From NCBI RefSeq assembly GCF_000372445.1, contig NZ_AQUY01000001.1, positions 874,824-938,823 of the forward strand: a stretch of 64,000 nucleotides of DNA. Reading direction: 5' to 3'. This document shows positions 1-7,872 of the stretch, piece by piece. The stretch comes from Corynebacterium ulceribovis DSM 45146. GTDB taxonomy: Bacteria > Actinomycetota > Actinomycetes > Mycobacteriales > Mycobacteriaceae. A program made the position numbers and the translations under genes. The notes beneath the pieces are model-generated. The model saw only the letters and a program-made list of their open reading frames with translations, did no database searches and was not told where the DNA came from. Position 1 is the stretch's first letter. Each line of letters begins with the position of its first letter.

Positions 1-1025
1 AGCTCATTGCTGGTGGCGAGTATGCCCGCGGCTTCGGGCCACGTATCTTTCCAATTCCGATGGTTCGGCATTGCGTCACCACGTTCTCGCTCGGGCCACT
101 GCTGGGGGTTTGAGGTTCGCGCAAGGTTGGTTGCGTCAAAAAGCTTCTGTAACCTACGGCGATCCCGGGGGACGCCGCGGAGGGCGGAAACCTCACCCAT
201 GGTGGCAGGGAGGTTGCGTGCGACGGCAATGATGGCTGAGTTTGGCAGGATGCGGCCGGGGGCGAGGTCTCGGCGGGCAGCGAGGGTGTTGCGGCGTTGC
301 CATAGGCTGCGTGCAACAGCGAGCTGTTCGGGTGTACGTAGTGCGCCAAGGCCTTTGAGGCGACGCCAGTCGTCGTCGGTGGGGTAGAGGCTGGTGCTGC
401 CGGGGCGGTTTTCGATGCGGATATGGTCGAATTCTTGCCGGGCAATAGCGAGTTTGTCTTGCTCAGCGAGGATATCGTAGAGCACGTCGGCCAGCTCAAT
501 GAGCAGCTCGACGTCAAGGGCCGCGTAGCTGAGCCAGTCAGCTGGCAGCGGCCTGCGGGACCAATCTTCGCCGCCGTGGCCTTTGGCTAGTTGGTATCCA
601 AGCAGCAGCTCAACCATGTTCGCGAGGTTGGGGTGGTCGAAGCCGGCAAGGCGGGCAGCTAGCTCAGTGTCGAACAATTCCCCGGGGTGCAGGCCAAGTT
701 CGGCTAGGCACGGTAAGTCGGTGCTTGCCGCGTGGATGATCCAGACGGAGTCGTTGAGGACGGTTTTGAGGGGCGCGGTGATGGCTTCGGGGGTAACTGC
801 CGCATGCCGCTGGGGCTCGGGATCGATGAGGAAGGTGCCGGCTCCGCGGCGGCGGATTTGGATGAGGAAGGCGCGGTCAGTGTATCGGTATCCGGCTGCG
901 CGTTCGGTGTCGATGGCGAAGGGGCCACTGCCGTTAGCCAGGGTGTTTGCTGCCGCCGCTACATCTTCCGGAGTGGTTAATGGGGCAGGAATCCCTTCGC
1001 GCGGGGCGTGCAGCGGCTGTGACAT
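1..1025 (-). CDS. rnd: Ribonuclease D (HRDC domain), 3' end outside window
   Basis: This is a DEDDy-type 3'-5' exoribonuclease that trims structured RNAs such as tRNA precursors. I translated it by hand from the ATG at 1025 (MSQPLHAPRE...); about 341 codons are visible and the reading frame runs off the left edge. The exonuclease motifs are present: Exo I is D39-x-E41 (AIDTE), Exo II includes D103 (IIHAASTDL), and Exo III is Y167-AAL-D171. An HRDC-type helical region follows at about residues 215-290 (LRTPEQLAVARSLWQRRN). In mycobacteria the orthologue directly follows the DUF3000 gene. Here the siderophore importer separates the two, although both keep the same strand. The C-terminal length cannot be judged. 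Confidence 0.93.
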   Translation of the reverse strand, partial: MSQPLHAPREGIPAPLTTPEDVAAAANTLANGSGPFAIDTERAAGYRYTDRAFLIQIRRRGAGTFLIDPEPQRHAAVTPEAITAPLKTVLNDSVWIIHAASTDLPCLAELGLHPGELFDTELAARLAGFDHPNLANMVELLLGYQLAKGHGGEDWSRRPLPADWLSYAALDVELLIELADVLYDILAEQDKLAIARQEFDHIRIENRPGSTSLYPTDDDWRRLKGLGALRTPEQLAVARSLWQRRNTLAARRDLAPGRILPNSAIIAVARNLPATMGEVSALRGVPRDRRRLQKLFDATNLARTSNPQQWPERERGDAMPNHRNWKDTWPEAAGILATSNE

Positions 1026-1134
1026 AACTGCGATTCTACGCTGCTCTAGGTAGTACCGATTCCGATTAACGCAACACAAGTGTTCACAAAAGCTTTGCTT
1101 TTGGGGGAGAGGCGTTTAAGCTCTCAACTTAAGG

Positions 1135-1153
1135 TTAGGTATGCCTAGCCTAA
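1135..1153 (+). promoter_or_regulatory. DtxR-like iron box upstream of first siderophore-binding protein
   Basis: The sequence TTAGGTATGCCTAGCCTAA matches the 19-bp DtxR/IdeR consensus TTAGGTTAGCCTAACCTAA at 16 of 19 positions and is a near-palindrome. It lies 56 bp before the ATG at 1209, in the gap divergent from rnd. From the family, iron-loaded DtxR bound here would repress the importer. Binding itself is inferred. Confidence 0.85.
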
Positions 1154-1208
1154 GGCGCCTCTTAGTGTGGGGTGCGGGAAATAACTTGAGGAAATAGGAG
1201 ATCGATAG

Positions 1209-2162
1209 ATGAAGCTCATCTCTCGGATTGCAGTGTCAGCAGTTATGGCAGGCACTATGGCGCTTGTTGGCTGCAGTGGCGGCGCCGGCAGCAAGAGTGT
1301 GGCCAATGAATCGGATAAGGCACAAACAATCACCGTGCAGCACACACAAGGTGAGCTCACCCTAGATGGCGTCCCGGAGAAGGTGGTTGTGCTCGACTTC
1401 GCTGCACTAGATGTCATGGATGCCATTGGCGAGTCGGATAAGGTCACTGCCATTGCTACCGTCAAAAACTTTCCGGAGGTAGCGCAACCATTCAAGGACA
1501 AAGCGGTCGGCGGGTCGATGAAAGAGCCTGACCTGGAGGCTATTGCAGAAGCCGAGCCAGATCTCATCATCATTAATGCGCGCACCCAAAAAGCGTATGG
1601 GGAACTGGCAAAAATTGCGCCGACCCTGGATCTGACCTCTGCGAGCCGTGAAGTCACTCTTGATGGAGTGCTGAACTCTGCCCGAACCATTGGCACGATT
1701 TTCCAGAAGGAAGAGGTGGTGGACGCAAAGATTTCTGAGCTGAAGGCAAAAGCAAAAGATGTCGCCGAAAAATCCAAGGGTGTCGATGCGATGATGCTGC
1801 TGGCCAGTGGCGGTGAGCTGTCTACCTTCGGCGCAAACTCGCGATTCGGCATGGTCTTCCAAGATCTTGGCTTCCGTCCCTCTGTAGAGGTGGAGCAGGC
1901 TGGCCCGCACGGCCAAGTGGTGTCTTTTGAATATGTTGCCGATGCAAATCCAACCCACATTTTTGTGCTTGATCGCGACAAAGCAATTGGTCGGCCGGGC
2001 AACTCTGCAGAAGCGGCGCTGAATAATCAGCTGATTGCCACTACTAAGGCAGCTAAGGCGAGGAATATTCACTACCTCGATGGTGCGAAGTGGTACCTGG
2101 TTGGGGGTGGCCTCAATACGCTCGGCGCCATGATTGATGAAGTCGCCCAAGCAGTTGATTAG
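1209..2162 (+). CDS. Iron-siderophore ABC transporter substrate-binding lipoprotein, copy 1
   Basis: This 317-aa lipoprotein should capture a ferric siderophore outside the membrane and deliver it to the permeases downstream. The signal peptide ends in a lipobox (ALVGC, Cys22). The rest resembles the FatB/SstD/YclQ branch of periplasmic-binding fold III proteins: a TVQHTQGELTL start, the PEKVVVLDFAALDVM strand, PDLIIINAR in lobe 1, and a lobe-2 GGELSTFGANSRFG segment. AGGAG precedes the ATG. It is more than half identical to the next gene but uses plainer codons, which suggests lower expression or older divergence. The siderophore is unknown; related proteins bind catecholate types such as petrobactin. 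Confidence 0.9.
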   Translation: MKLISRIAVSAVMAGTMALVGCSGGAGSKSVANESDKAQTITVQHTQGELTLDGVPEKVVVLDFAALDVMDAIGESDKVTAIATVKNFPEVAQPFKDKAVGGSMKEPDLEAIAEAEPDLIIINARTQKAYGELAKIAPTLDLTSASREVTLDGVLNSARTIGTIFQKEEVVDAKISELKAKAKDVAEKSKGVDAMMLLASGGELSTFGANSRFGMVFQDLGFRPSVEVEQAGPHGQVVSFEYVADANPTHIFVLDRDKAIGRPGNSAEAALNNQLIATTKAAKARNIHYLDGAKWYLVGGGLNTLGAMIDEVAQAVD

Positions 2163-2278
2163 ACGGCGTGGCGTGGGATTTTCTTCGCAACCCCCCTTCC
2201 GAATAGTTATTAACGAAACTAGAGTGTTGGTTAATGTTTTGCTTTTGAGTAAACGTTGCCTATGCTTAGTTGAAGTTG

Positions 2279-2297
2279 TTAGGTATCCCTTACCTAA
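2279..2297 (+). promoter_or_regulatory. DtxR-like iron box upstream of second siderophore-binding protein
   Basis: The sequence TTAGGTATCCCTTACCTAA matches the DtxR consensus at 15 of 19 positions, with both outer half-sites intact. It lies 63 bp before the ATG at 2360, inside the 197-bp gap between the two paralogues. The second binding protein therefore probably has its own iron-regulated promoter as well as any read-through from copy 1. Confidence 0.82.
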
Positions 2298-2359
2298 AAA
2301 CATGCGCTGGTTTCACTAGGAACCATGCGACAGACCCAACAAGACAAGGAGACTCCCGT

Positions 2360-3316
2360 ATGAAGATCTTCTCGCGCGCAGCAGCCGCTGCCGTTGTAGC
2401 AGGCGCACTGGCATTGACTGGGTGCAGCAACAGTGGCGACGCGCCAAATGGTTCCGCTGCATCCGGCGACACCATCACGGTGAAGCATGCCAAGGGTGAA
2501 CTGAAGCTCGACGGCACACCAGAAAAGGTCGTGGTCTTGGACTACGCTGCACTGGACGTTATGGAAGCCATCGGTGAATCGGACAAGGTTGTGTCCATCT
2601 CCACCGCCAAGGCATTCCCAGCAGTTGCAAAGCCTTTCGAAGACAAGGCAACCGCAGGTGCAATGAAGGAACCTGACTTCGAAACCATCGCACAGGCTGA
2701 GCCAGACCTGATTATCGTCAATGCGCGCCAGAAGGATGCTTACAGCGAACTGGAGAAGATTGCTCCAACCCTGGACCTGACCGCCTCGAACGACACCGCC
2801 ACCCTCGACGTTGCTGTTGAGTCTGCCCGCACCGTCGGCCAGATTTTCGGCAAGGAAAAGGAAGTGGATGAAAAGATTAAAGGCCTGAAGGACAAGGCAA
2901 ACAAGATCGCTGAGAAGGCAAACGGCACGGACGCCATGCTGGTGATGACCAATGGCGGCGAGCTGTCCACCTACGGCCCAGACTCCCGTTTCGGCATTGT
3001 CTACCATGACCTTGGTTTCAAGCCAGCCACCGAAGTGAAGATGGATGGCCGTCACGGCGAAGCGATTTCTTTTGAGTACGTCGCTAAGGCCAACCCAACC
3101 CACATCTTCGTTGTCGACCGCGACAAGGCAATCGGCTCTGACGCAAACACCGCAGAAGCCACCTTGGACAATGAACTGATCAAGGGCACCAAGGCTGCTA
3201 AGGACAACAACATCCACTACCTCAATGGTGCAGACTGGTACTTGGTTGGTGGCGGCCTGACCACCCTGAACTCCATGCTCGACGAGGTCGACAAGGCCGT
3301 CGACGCTAACGCGTAA
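2360..3316 (+). CDS. Iron-siderophore ABC transporter substrate-binding lipoprotein, copy 2
   Basis: This 318-aa paralogue of the preceding gene has the same architecture: a signal peptide with lipobox ALTGC (Cys22), TVKHAKGELKL, PEKVVVLDYAALDVM, PDLIIVNAR, GGELSTYGPDSRFG and a C-terminal WYLVGGGLTTL. I chose the ATG at 2360 because AAGGAG lies just upstream and the signal peptide starts there; the frame is open further back. Its codons are strongly biased to the preferred set (GGC, AAG, ACC, CTG), unlike copy 1, so it is probably the major expressed binding protein. The permease begins 3 bp after its stop. The two copies may bind different ferric ligands. Confidence 0.92.
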   Translation: MKIFSRAAAAAVVAGALALTGCSNSGDAPNGSAASGDTITVKHAKGELKLDGTPEKVVVLDYAALDVMEAIGESDKVVSISTAKAFPAVAKPFEDKATAGAMKEPDFETIAQAEPDLIIVNARQKDAYSELEKIAPTLDLTASNDTATLDVAVESARTVGQIFGKEKEVDEKIKGLKDKANKIAEKANGTDAMLVMTNGGELSTYGPDSRFGIVYHDLGFKPATEVKMDGRHGEAISFEYVAKANPTHIFVVDRDKAIGSDANTAEATLDNELIKGTKAAKDNNIHYLNGADWYLVGGGLTTLNSMLDEVDKAVDANA

Positions 3317-3319
3317 TCC

Positions 3320-4258
3320 GTGAAATCACGCAATCTTACGTGGCTAGCCCTGGCAGTAATCGCACTTGCGATGCTGGCAGGGCTTAGCCTGGTTATCGGA
3401 GTCTCCGACACCAGCTCGGACATTCTGGCAATTTCCCGAGTCCCACGCACCGCCGCCGCCATCTTGGCCGGTGCCGCACTCGGAATCGCCGGAATGCTGA
3501 TGCAACTTCTTGCCCAGAACCGATTCGTGGAACCTTCCACGGTCGGCACAACTGAATCTGCCACTTTGGGTCTGTTGGCAGTCAGTGTGCTTGCACCGTC
3601 GACCGCTATCGGCTGGAAAATGTTCGTTGCCGCAGCCACCGCCATGGCTGGTACTGCAGTGTTCCTGCTGGCTATTCGTTCCATTAAGCACCGCGGTGGC
3701 TTTACCGTTCCGCTGGTGGGCATCATGCTCGGCAGTGTTATCGGTGCCGTCACTACGTTTTATGCCTACCAATTCGACATGCTGCAATCGCTGAACGCGT
3801 GGACGCTTGGTTCTTTCGCTGGCACCATTCGTGGCCGCTATGAGTTGCTGTGGCTAGTTGCTCTCGCCCTTATCGTGGCGTACATCGCCGCGGATCGCTT
3901 CACCCTCGTTGGGCTAGGCGAGGCCTACGCAGTCAATGCTGGGCTGAACTACCGCCGAATGGAAGCGCTTGGCCTGGCGATTGTCGCAGCGGTGGCCGCT
4001 ATCGTGGTCACCGTTGTCGGTTCCATCCCATTCCTTGGATTGGTCGTGCCCAACTTGGTGTCTTTATGGATGGGGGATAACGCCCGAAAGTCGCTGCCGT
4101 GGGTAGCACTATTCGGAGCAATTTTTACCTTGTCCTGCGACATCATCGGTCGCCTCATTCGCTACCCATTCGAAATGCCAGTCGGGACGGTCGTGGGTGT
4201 CGTGGGCGGCGCCATTTTCTTGACCATGCTGCTGAGGAGGAACCGTGCTCAAGTCTGA
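3320..4258 (+). CDS. Iron-siderophore ABC transporter permease (FecCD family), first
   Basis: This 312-aa polytopic membrane protein belongs to the FecCD/BtuC permease family and matches the YclN-like half of a heterodimeric channel. It has about eight or nine hydrophobic segments, a conserved early RVPRTAAAILAGAALGIAGMLMQ stretch, and the family's GLVVPNLV loop that contacts the ATPase. It starts at a GTG 3 bp after the upstream stop, which suggests translational coupling. Its 3' end overlaps the next permease by 14 bp. It should form the inner-membrane pore with that partner. Confidence 0.92.
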   Translation: MKSRNLTWLALAVIALAMLAGLSLVIGVSDTSSDILAISRVPRTAAAILAGAALGIAGMLMQLLAQNRFVEPSTVGTTESATLGLLAVSVLAPSTAIGWKMFVAAATAMAGTAVFLLAIRSIKHRGGFTVPLVGIMLGSVIGAVTTFYAYQFDMLQSLNAWTLGSFAGTIRGRYELLWLVALALIVAYIAADRFTLVGLGEAYAVNAGLNYRRMEALGLAIVAAVAAIVVTVVGSIPFLGLVVPNLVSLWMGDNARKSLPWVALFGAIFTLSCDIIGRLIRYPFEMPVGTVVGVVGGAIFLTMLLRRNRAQV

Positions 4259-5213
4259 TTCTCGTCCGCGGCTGCTCATTATTGTGGTGATGCTCGCCAT
4301 TGCAGTGGCTCTTTCGGGCTTTTTCCTGTTCTGGGATCTGCCGAAGGCATGGCAGTTTATTCTGCCGCGCCGCGCCACCACGTTGGCTGGTTTGATTGTG
4401 GTTGCCATCGCGATTGGTGTGTCCACGGTGCTGTTCCAAACAGTCACCGCGAACCGCATTTTGACACCAAGCCTGATGGGCTACGACGCGCTGTATATTT
4501 TGATTCAGACCGTGCTGGTCTTCCTCTTCGGTGCATATGCGCTCGGTGGGAACGACATCGCCAGTTTTGCCATCAACACCGTACTGATGGTCGGATTCTC
4601 CTTGCTCCTGTTTGGCCTGGTGTTTGGCCGCGGCGGCACCGGCATCGACCTATTGCTGCTCATCGGCATTGTGGTCGGCGTGTTCTTCCGCACCCTCGCG
4701 TCGCTGCTGCAGCGGATGCTCGACCCGGGCGAGTACCAGGTCCTGCAGGATAGCTTCTTCGCCAAGTTCAGCTTTGTTAATAGTTCCCTGCTGTTGGTCA
4801 CCTCGGTGCTCGTCGGCCTGTGCGTCCTGGTTGTTTGGCTTCGGCGTCAGCGTTATGACGTTATGCTGCTCGGTCGGGATTTATCCATCAACTTGGGGAT
4901 CAACTGGCGCGGCGAGCTGATCCTAGTGCTGGTTATGGTCTCCATCATGGTCTCTGCCGCCACGGCATTGGTCGGTCCGGTGACCTTCTTCGGCCTGCTG
5001 GTAGCTAACTTGGCGTATCAGCTGATGGCTACTGATCGACATTCGTGGACATTGCCGGCTGCAGTACTCATCGGAGTGATTGCACTGGTGGGCGGTCAGA
5101 TGATTTTGAAGACGGTCTTTTCCTTCGATACGTCCCTGTCGGTGATTATTGAATTCCTCGGCGGTTTGATGTTCTTGTATCTGCTACTTCGAAAGGGGGC
5201 TGGCGCACGATGA
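4245..5213 (+). CDS. Iron-siderophore ABC transporter permease (FecCD family), second
   Basis: This 322-aa polytopic protein of the FecCD family is the second, YclO-like permease subunit. It has about nine hydrophobic segments, a PRRATTLAGLIVVAIAIGVSTVLFQ region equivalent to that of its partner, and the VGPVTFFGLLVANLAYQL coupling loop near residue 250. The GTG start at 4245 lies inside the end of the first permease and follows AGGAGGAACC, a strong ribosome binding site. It overlaps the ATPase gene by 4 bp (ATGA), so the three are likely co-translated. Confidence 0.92.
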   Translation: MLKSDSRPRLLIIVVMLAIAVALSGFFLFWDLPKAWQFILPRRATTLAGLIVVAIAIGVSTVLFQTVTANRILTPSLMGYDALYILIQTVLVFLFGAYALGGNDIASFAINTVLMVGFSLLLFGLVFGRGGTGIDLLLLIGIVVGVFFRTLASLLQRMLDPGEYQVLQDSFFAKFSFVNSSLLLVTSVLVGLCVLVVWLRRQRYDVMLLGRDLSINLGINWRGELILVLVMVSIMVSAATALVGPVTFFGLLVANLAYQLMATDRHSWTLPAAVLIGVIALVGGQMILKTVFSFDTSLSVIIEFLGGLMFLYLLLRKGAGAR

Positions 5214-6091
5214 TTGTCGTTGACCACGTCAGTAAATCCTTTGGCGACACCAAAGTTATTAAAGACGTTTCTCTGGAAATTCAGACCGGTGGCGTCACCT
5301 GTGTCATTGGCCCCAACGGTGCCGGAAAGTCCACCTTGCTGACAATGATGGCTAGGCTCTCGGCACCAGATACCGGAACTATTACCGTTGACGGCCTCGA
5401 TGTACAGACCACCAAATCGGACCAGCTGTCGAAGCGGCTGGCGATTCTGCGGCAGCAAAACACCGTGGCAGTGCGGCTTACCGTCCGTGAACTCGTTGAG
5501 TTTGGCCGGTTCCCATACAGCCAGGGTCGGCTGACTGCTGAAGACAAAGTGCATGTCGACCAGTCGTTAGATTATCTCGACCTCACTGACCTACAGCACC
5601 GCTACCTAGACCAACTGTCCGGTGGGCAACGTCAACGTGCATTCGTCGCGATGGTGCTGGCGCAAGACACCGACGTCATCTTGCTGGACGAACCACTCAA
5701 CAACCTGGACATCAAATATTCCGTCGCCATGATGGAGCTCGCCCGCAAAGCTGCCGATGAACTCGGCAAGACGATTGTCATCGTGATTCACGACATTAAC
5801 TTTGCTGCGGCCTACTCCGACCGGATTCTGGCGATGAAAGATGGTGAAGTGGTCATCCATGACACCCCGTCGCAGGTCATGCGCCCGGCGGTGCTGTCGA
5901 GCCTCTACGACATGGAAATGGATGTTGCCGAAATCTCAGGCCGCTCCATCGCCATGTACTTTCGCCGCGGTACCGGCAAGCACCAAGCGTGGCACCGCGC
6001 CATGCCAGTGTGGGAGCCGGACTCGGAGTTTGATGCCGGTCCTGTGCACTTGGGAACGCCCAGCCCACGCGGCCGCTGCATCGGCGGCTAG
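5210..6091 (+). CDS. Iron-siderophore ABC transporter ATP-binding protein
   Basis: This 293-aa cytoplasmic ATPase powers the importer. Walker A is GPNGAGKST (about residues 34-42), the signature is LSGGQRQR near 137, Walker B is VILLDEP near 157, and the switch histidine lies in VIVIHDIN. It resembles YclP/FepC ATPases, which are usually about 250-265 aa. The extra C-terminal tail of roughly 40 residues after YFRRGTGKH (WHRAMPVWEPDSEFD...) matches nothing I recognise. It is the last gene of the operon and runs convergently into DUF3000 with only 12 bp between them and no visible terminator. Confidence 0.93.
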   Translation: MIVVDHVSKSFGDTKVIKDVSLEIQTGGVTCVIGPNGAGKSTLLTMMARLSAPDTGTITVDGLDVQTTKSDQLSKRLAILRQQNTVAVRLTVRELVEFGRFPYSQGRLTAEDKVHVDQSLDYLDLTDLQHRYLDQLSGGQRQRAFVAMVLAQDTDVILLDEPLNNLDIKYSVAMMELARKAADELGKTIVIVIHDINFAAAYSDRILAMKDGEVVIHDTPSQVMRPAVLSSLYDMEMDVAEISGRSIAMYFRRGTGKHQAWHRAMPVWEPDSEFDAGPVHLGTPSPRGRCIGG

Positions 6092-6103
6092 CTGACAGTA
6101 TGG

Positions 6104-6682
6104 CTACTGGCCGAGCAGTCGGACACCTTCCGGCGGCAAGCCCGCCACGTTCGCCAGTAGCTTGGCAAAAGCCTCAACATGCGGGCCGAGGTCCTCCGAC
6201 TCCGCAGTCCAACTGGAACGCATCTCCAGCTGGTAGGCCTGCGGCGGGCCGCCAAGATCACCAAAACGCACCGACTGAGTGGCGGTGACGGTGCCGCCCA
6301 AAGAGCTAAATTCCGCGCCAGTGGTCTGCAACCCTTCGGTGAGCCACTGCCACGCTACCTGCGGCAACAACGGGTCTTCAGCGACTTGTGCATCCATATC
6401 CGCCTGGATGTATGCCACGAGGCGCATCGAACCGCGCCATGTCTCTTCGCCCTTTGGGTCGTGCAATAAAATCAGCCGACCAAAGGCGTCCCCGCCTGAC
6501 GCATCTGTGGCGTCATCGTCTTGAGGTTGCGTGATCTCTAAACCAACCGCATACGAATATGGAGCCAAGCGTTGCGGCGGCCGGATCGGCCCGACGGAAA
6601 TCTCCGGGCGGAGCCGCGCAGCGAGCATGGACTCAACAGCAGCGCTGAATGCTTCAGGGGTGGTGGCTTCAGAGGTAGTCAC
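6104..6682 (-). CDS. DUF3000 family protein
   Basis: This 192-aa protein is the actinobacterial DUF3000 family member (Rv2680-like), function unknown. Recognisable parts are RPEISVGPIRPPQRLAPYSYAVGLEI, GRLILLHDPKGEETWRG, a WQWLTEGL helix, and the C-terminal HVEAFAKLLANVAGLPPEGV. It has no signal peptide or membrane segment. In mycobacteria it sits directly upstream of rnd on the same strand and divergent from hemE. The divergent arrangement with hemE is kept here, but the siderophore importer now lies between it and rnd. Confidence 0.88.
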   Translation of the reverse strand: MTTSEATTPEAFSAAVESMLAARLRPEISVGPIRPPQRLAPYSYAVGLEITQPQDDDATDASGGDAFGRLILLHDPKGEETWRGSMRLVAYIQADMDAQVAEDPLLPQVAWQWLTEGLQTTGAEFSSLGGTVTATQSVRFGDLGGPPQAYQLEMRSSWTAESEDLGPHVEAFAKLLANVAGLPPEGVRLLGQ

Positions 6683-6777
6683 AACTTGGAAACCTAATCT
6701 CCAACCACGCCCATAGTGGGTAGGCGCGCCGGGGTCGAGATTATAGCGTTATCTGGGAATTAGGGCATGATGGAGCC

Positions 6778-7872
6778 ATGACTCAACGACGTGATATCCC
6801 AGGCGCGCCACTAGTTGCGGCTCTTAACGGCCGGACCCCTTCCCGGCGCCCAGTATGGTTTATGCGCCAGGCTGGCCGGTCTCTGCCCGAATACCGTGAA
6901 ATTCGCGCGAACGTGGGAATGCTGGAATCCTGCTTCAACTCGGAGCTGCTCGCCGAAATCACGTTGCAGCCAGTACGCCGCCACGACGTTGATGCCGCTA
7001 TTTTGTTCTCTGACATCGTCGTTCCGCTGAAAGCTGCCGGACTTGGGATCGATATTGTTGCAGGCCGCGGCCCTGTCGTCGATAAGCCCATTGAAACTGA
7101 AGCGGACATTGACAACCTGCCGACCCTCACCGTCGATGGCATTCCGGAAGTCCAAGCCGGTATCGCCCAAATCTTGGGGGAACTGTCGGATACGCAGGCG
7201 TTGATTGGTTTTGCGGGCGCGCCATTTACGGTGGCTAGCTACCTGATTGAGGGCGGTCCGTCGAAGAATCATGAGAAGACCAAAGCCATGATGCTCGGCG
7301 CCCCTGAACTGTGGCACAAGCTGATGCGCCGACTGACCCCGACCATCATTGCCTTCCTGCAGGCACAGATTGATGCCGGTGTCGATGCAGTGCAGCTATT
7401 CGATTCCTGGGCTGGTTACCTCACCCGCCGCGACTACCGCCAGTATGTCCTGCCGTACTCCACGGAAATCATGGCCGCGGTTGACGGCCAGGTTCCGCGC
7501 ATCCACTTTGGTGTGGGCACAGGCGAGCTGCTCGGTTCCATGGCGGAAGCCGGCACCGAATGCGTCGGCGTGGACTGGCGGGTACCGCTGGATGTGGCTG
7601 CCGCCCGGATTAACAATGAACTGGCCGTCGCTGAGCCGACCGGCGAGCGCACCAAGCACATCAAGGTGCTGCAGGGCAACCTGGACCCAGCGGTGTTCTT
7701 CGCCGGCCAGCATGTTGTCAATGCCGAAGTGGCACGCATTTGCCGGGAAGCGGACCGCTCCTTGGCCCGCGAGACAATTCGCGGCCACATCTTTAACCTG
7801 GGACATGGGGTCCTGCCAACCACAGACCCTGATGTCATCACCCGAACCGTGGAAGAAGTACACAAACTGTGA
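6778..7872 (+). CDS. hemE: Uroporphyrinogen III decarboxylase
   Basis: HemE decarboxylates the four acetate side chains of uroporphyrinogen III to give coproporphyrinogen III in the cytoplasm. The 364-aa protein carries both family signatures: PVWFMRQAGRSLPEYR near residue 25 (the arginines bind substrate) and LFDSWAGYLT near 208. The C-terminus has FNLGHGVLPTTDP. The ATG at 6778 has only a weak GGAG two bases upstream, so translation may be leaderless from an ATTAGG/TAGGGC-type -10. It overlaps the next haem gene by 4 bp (GTGA). Confidence 0.97.
   Translation: MTQRRDIPGAPLVAALNGRTPSRRPVWFMRQAGRSLPEYREIRANVGMLESCFNSELLAEITLQPVRRHDVDAAILFSDIVVPLKAAGLGIDIVAGRGPVVDKPIETEADIDNLPTLTVDGIPEVQAGIAQILGELSDTQALIGFAGAPFTVASYLIEGGPSKNHEKTKAMMLGAPELWHKLMRRLTPTIIAFLQAQIDAGVDAVQLFDSWAGYLTRRDYRQYVLPYSTEIMAAVDGQVPRIHFGVGTGELLGSMAEAGTECVGVDWRVPLDVAAARINNELAVAEPTGERTKHIKVLQGNLDPAVFFAGQHVVNAEVARICREADRSLARETIRGHIFNLGHGVLPTTDPDVITRTVEEVHKL

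Noticed and set aside
583-1053. 156-codon plus-strand frame
   Set aside because: It is antisense to ribonuclease D, whose DEDD motifs are all present on the minus strand.
1087-1103. CAAAAGC/GCTTTTG hairpin as a terminator
   Set aside because: The 7-bp A/T-rich stem is in a divergent promoter region where no transcript ends, so it is not called as a terminator.
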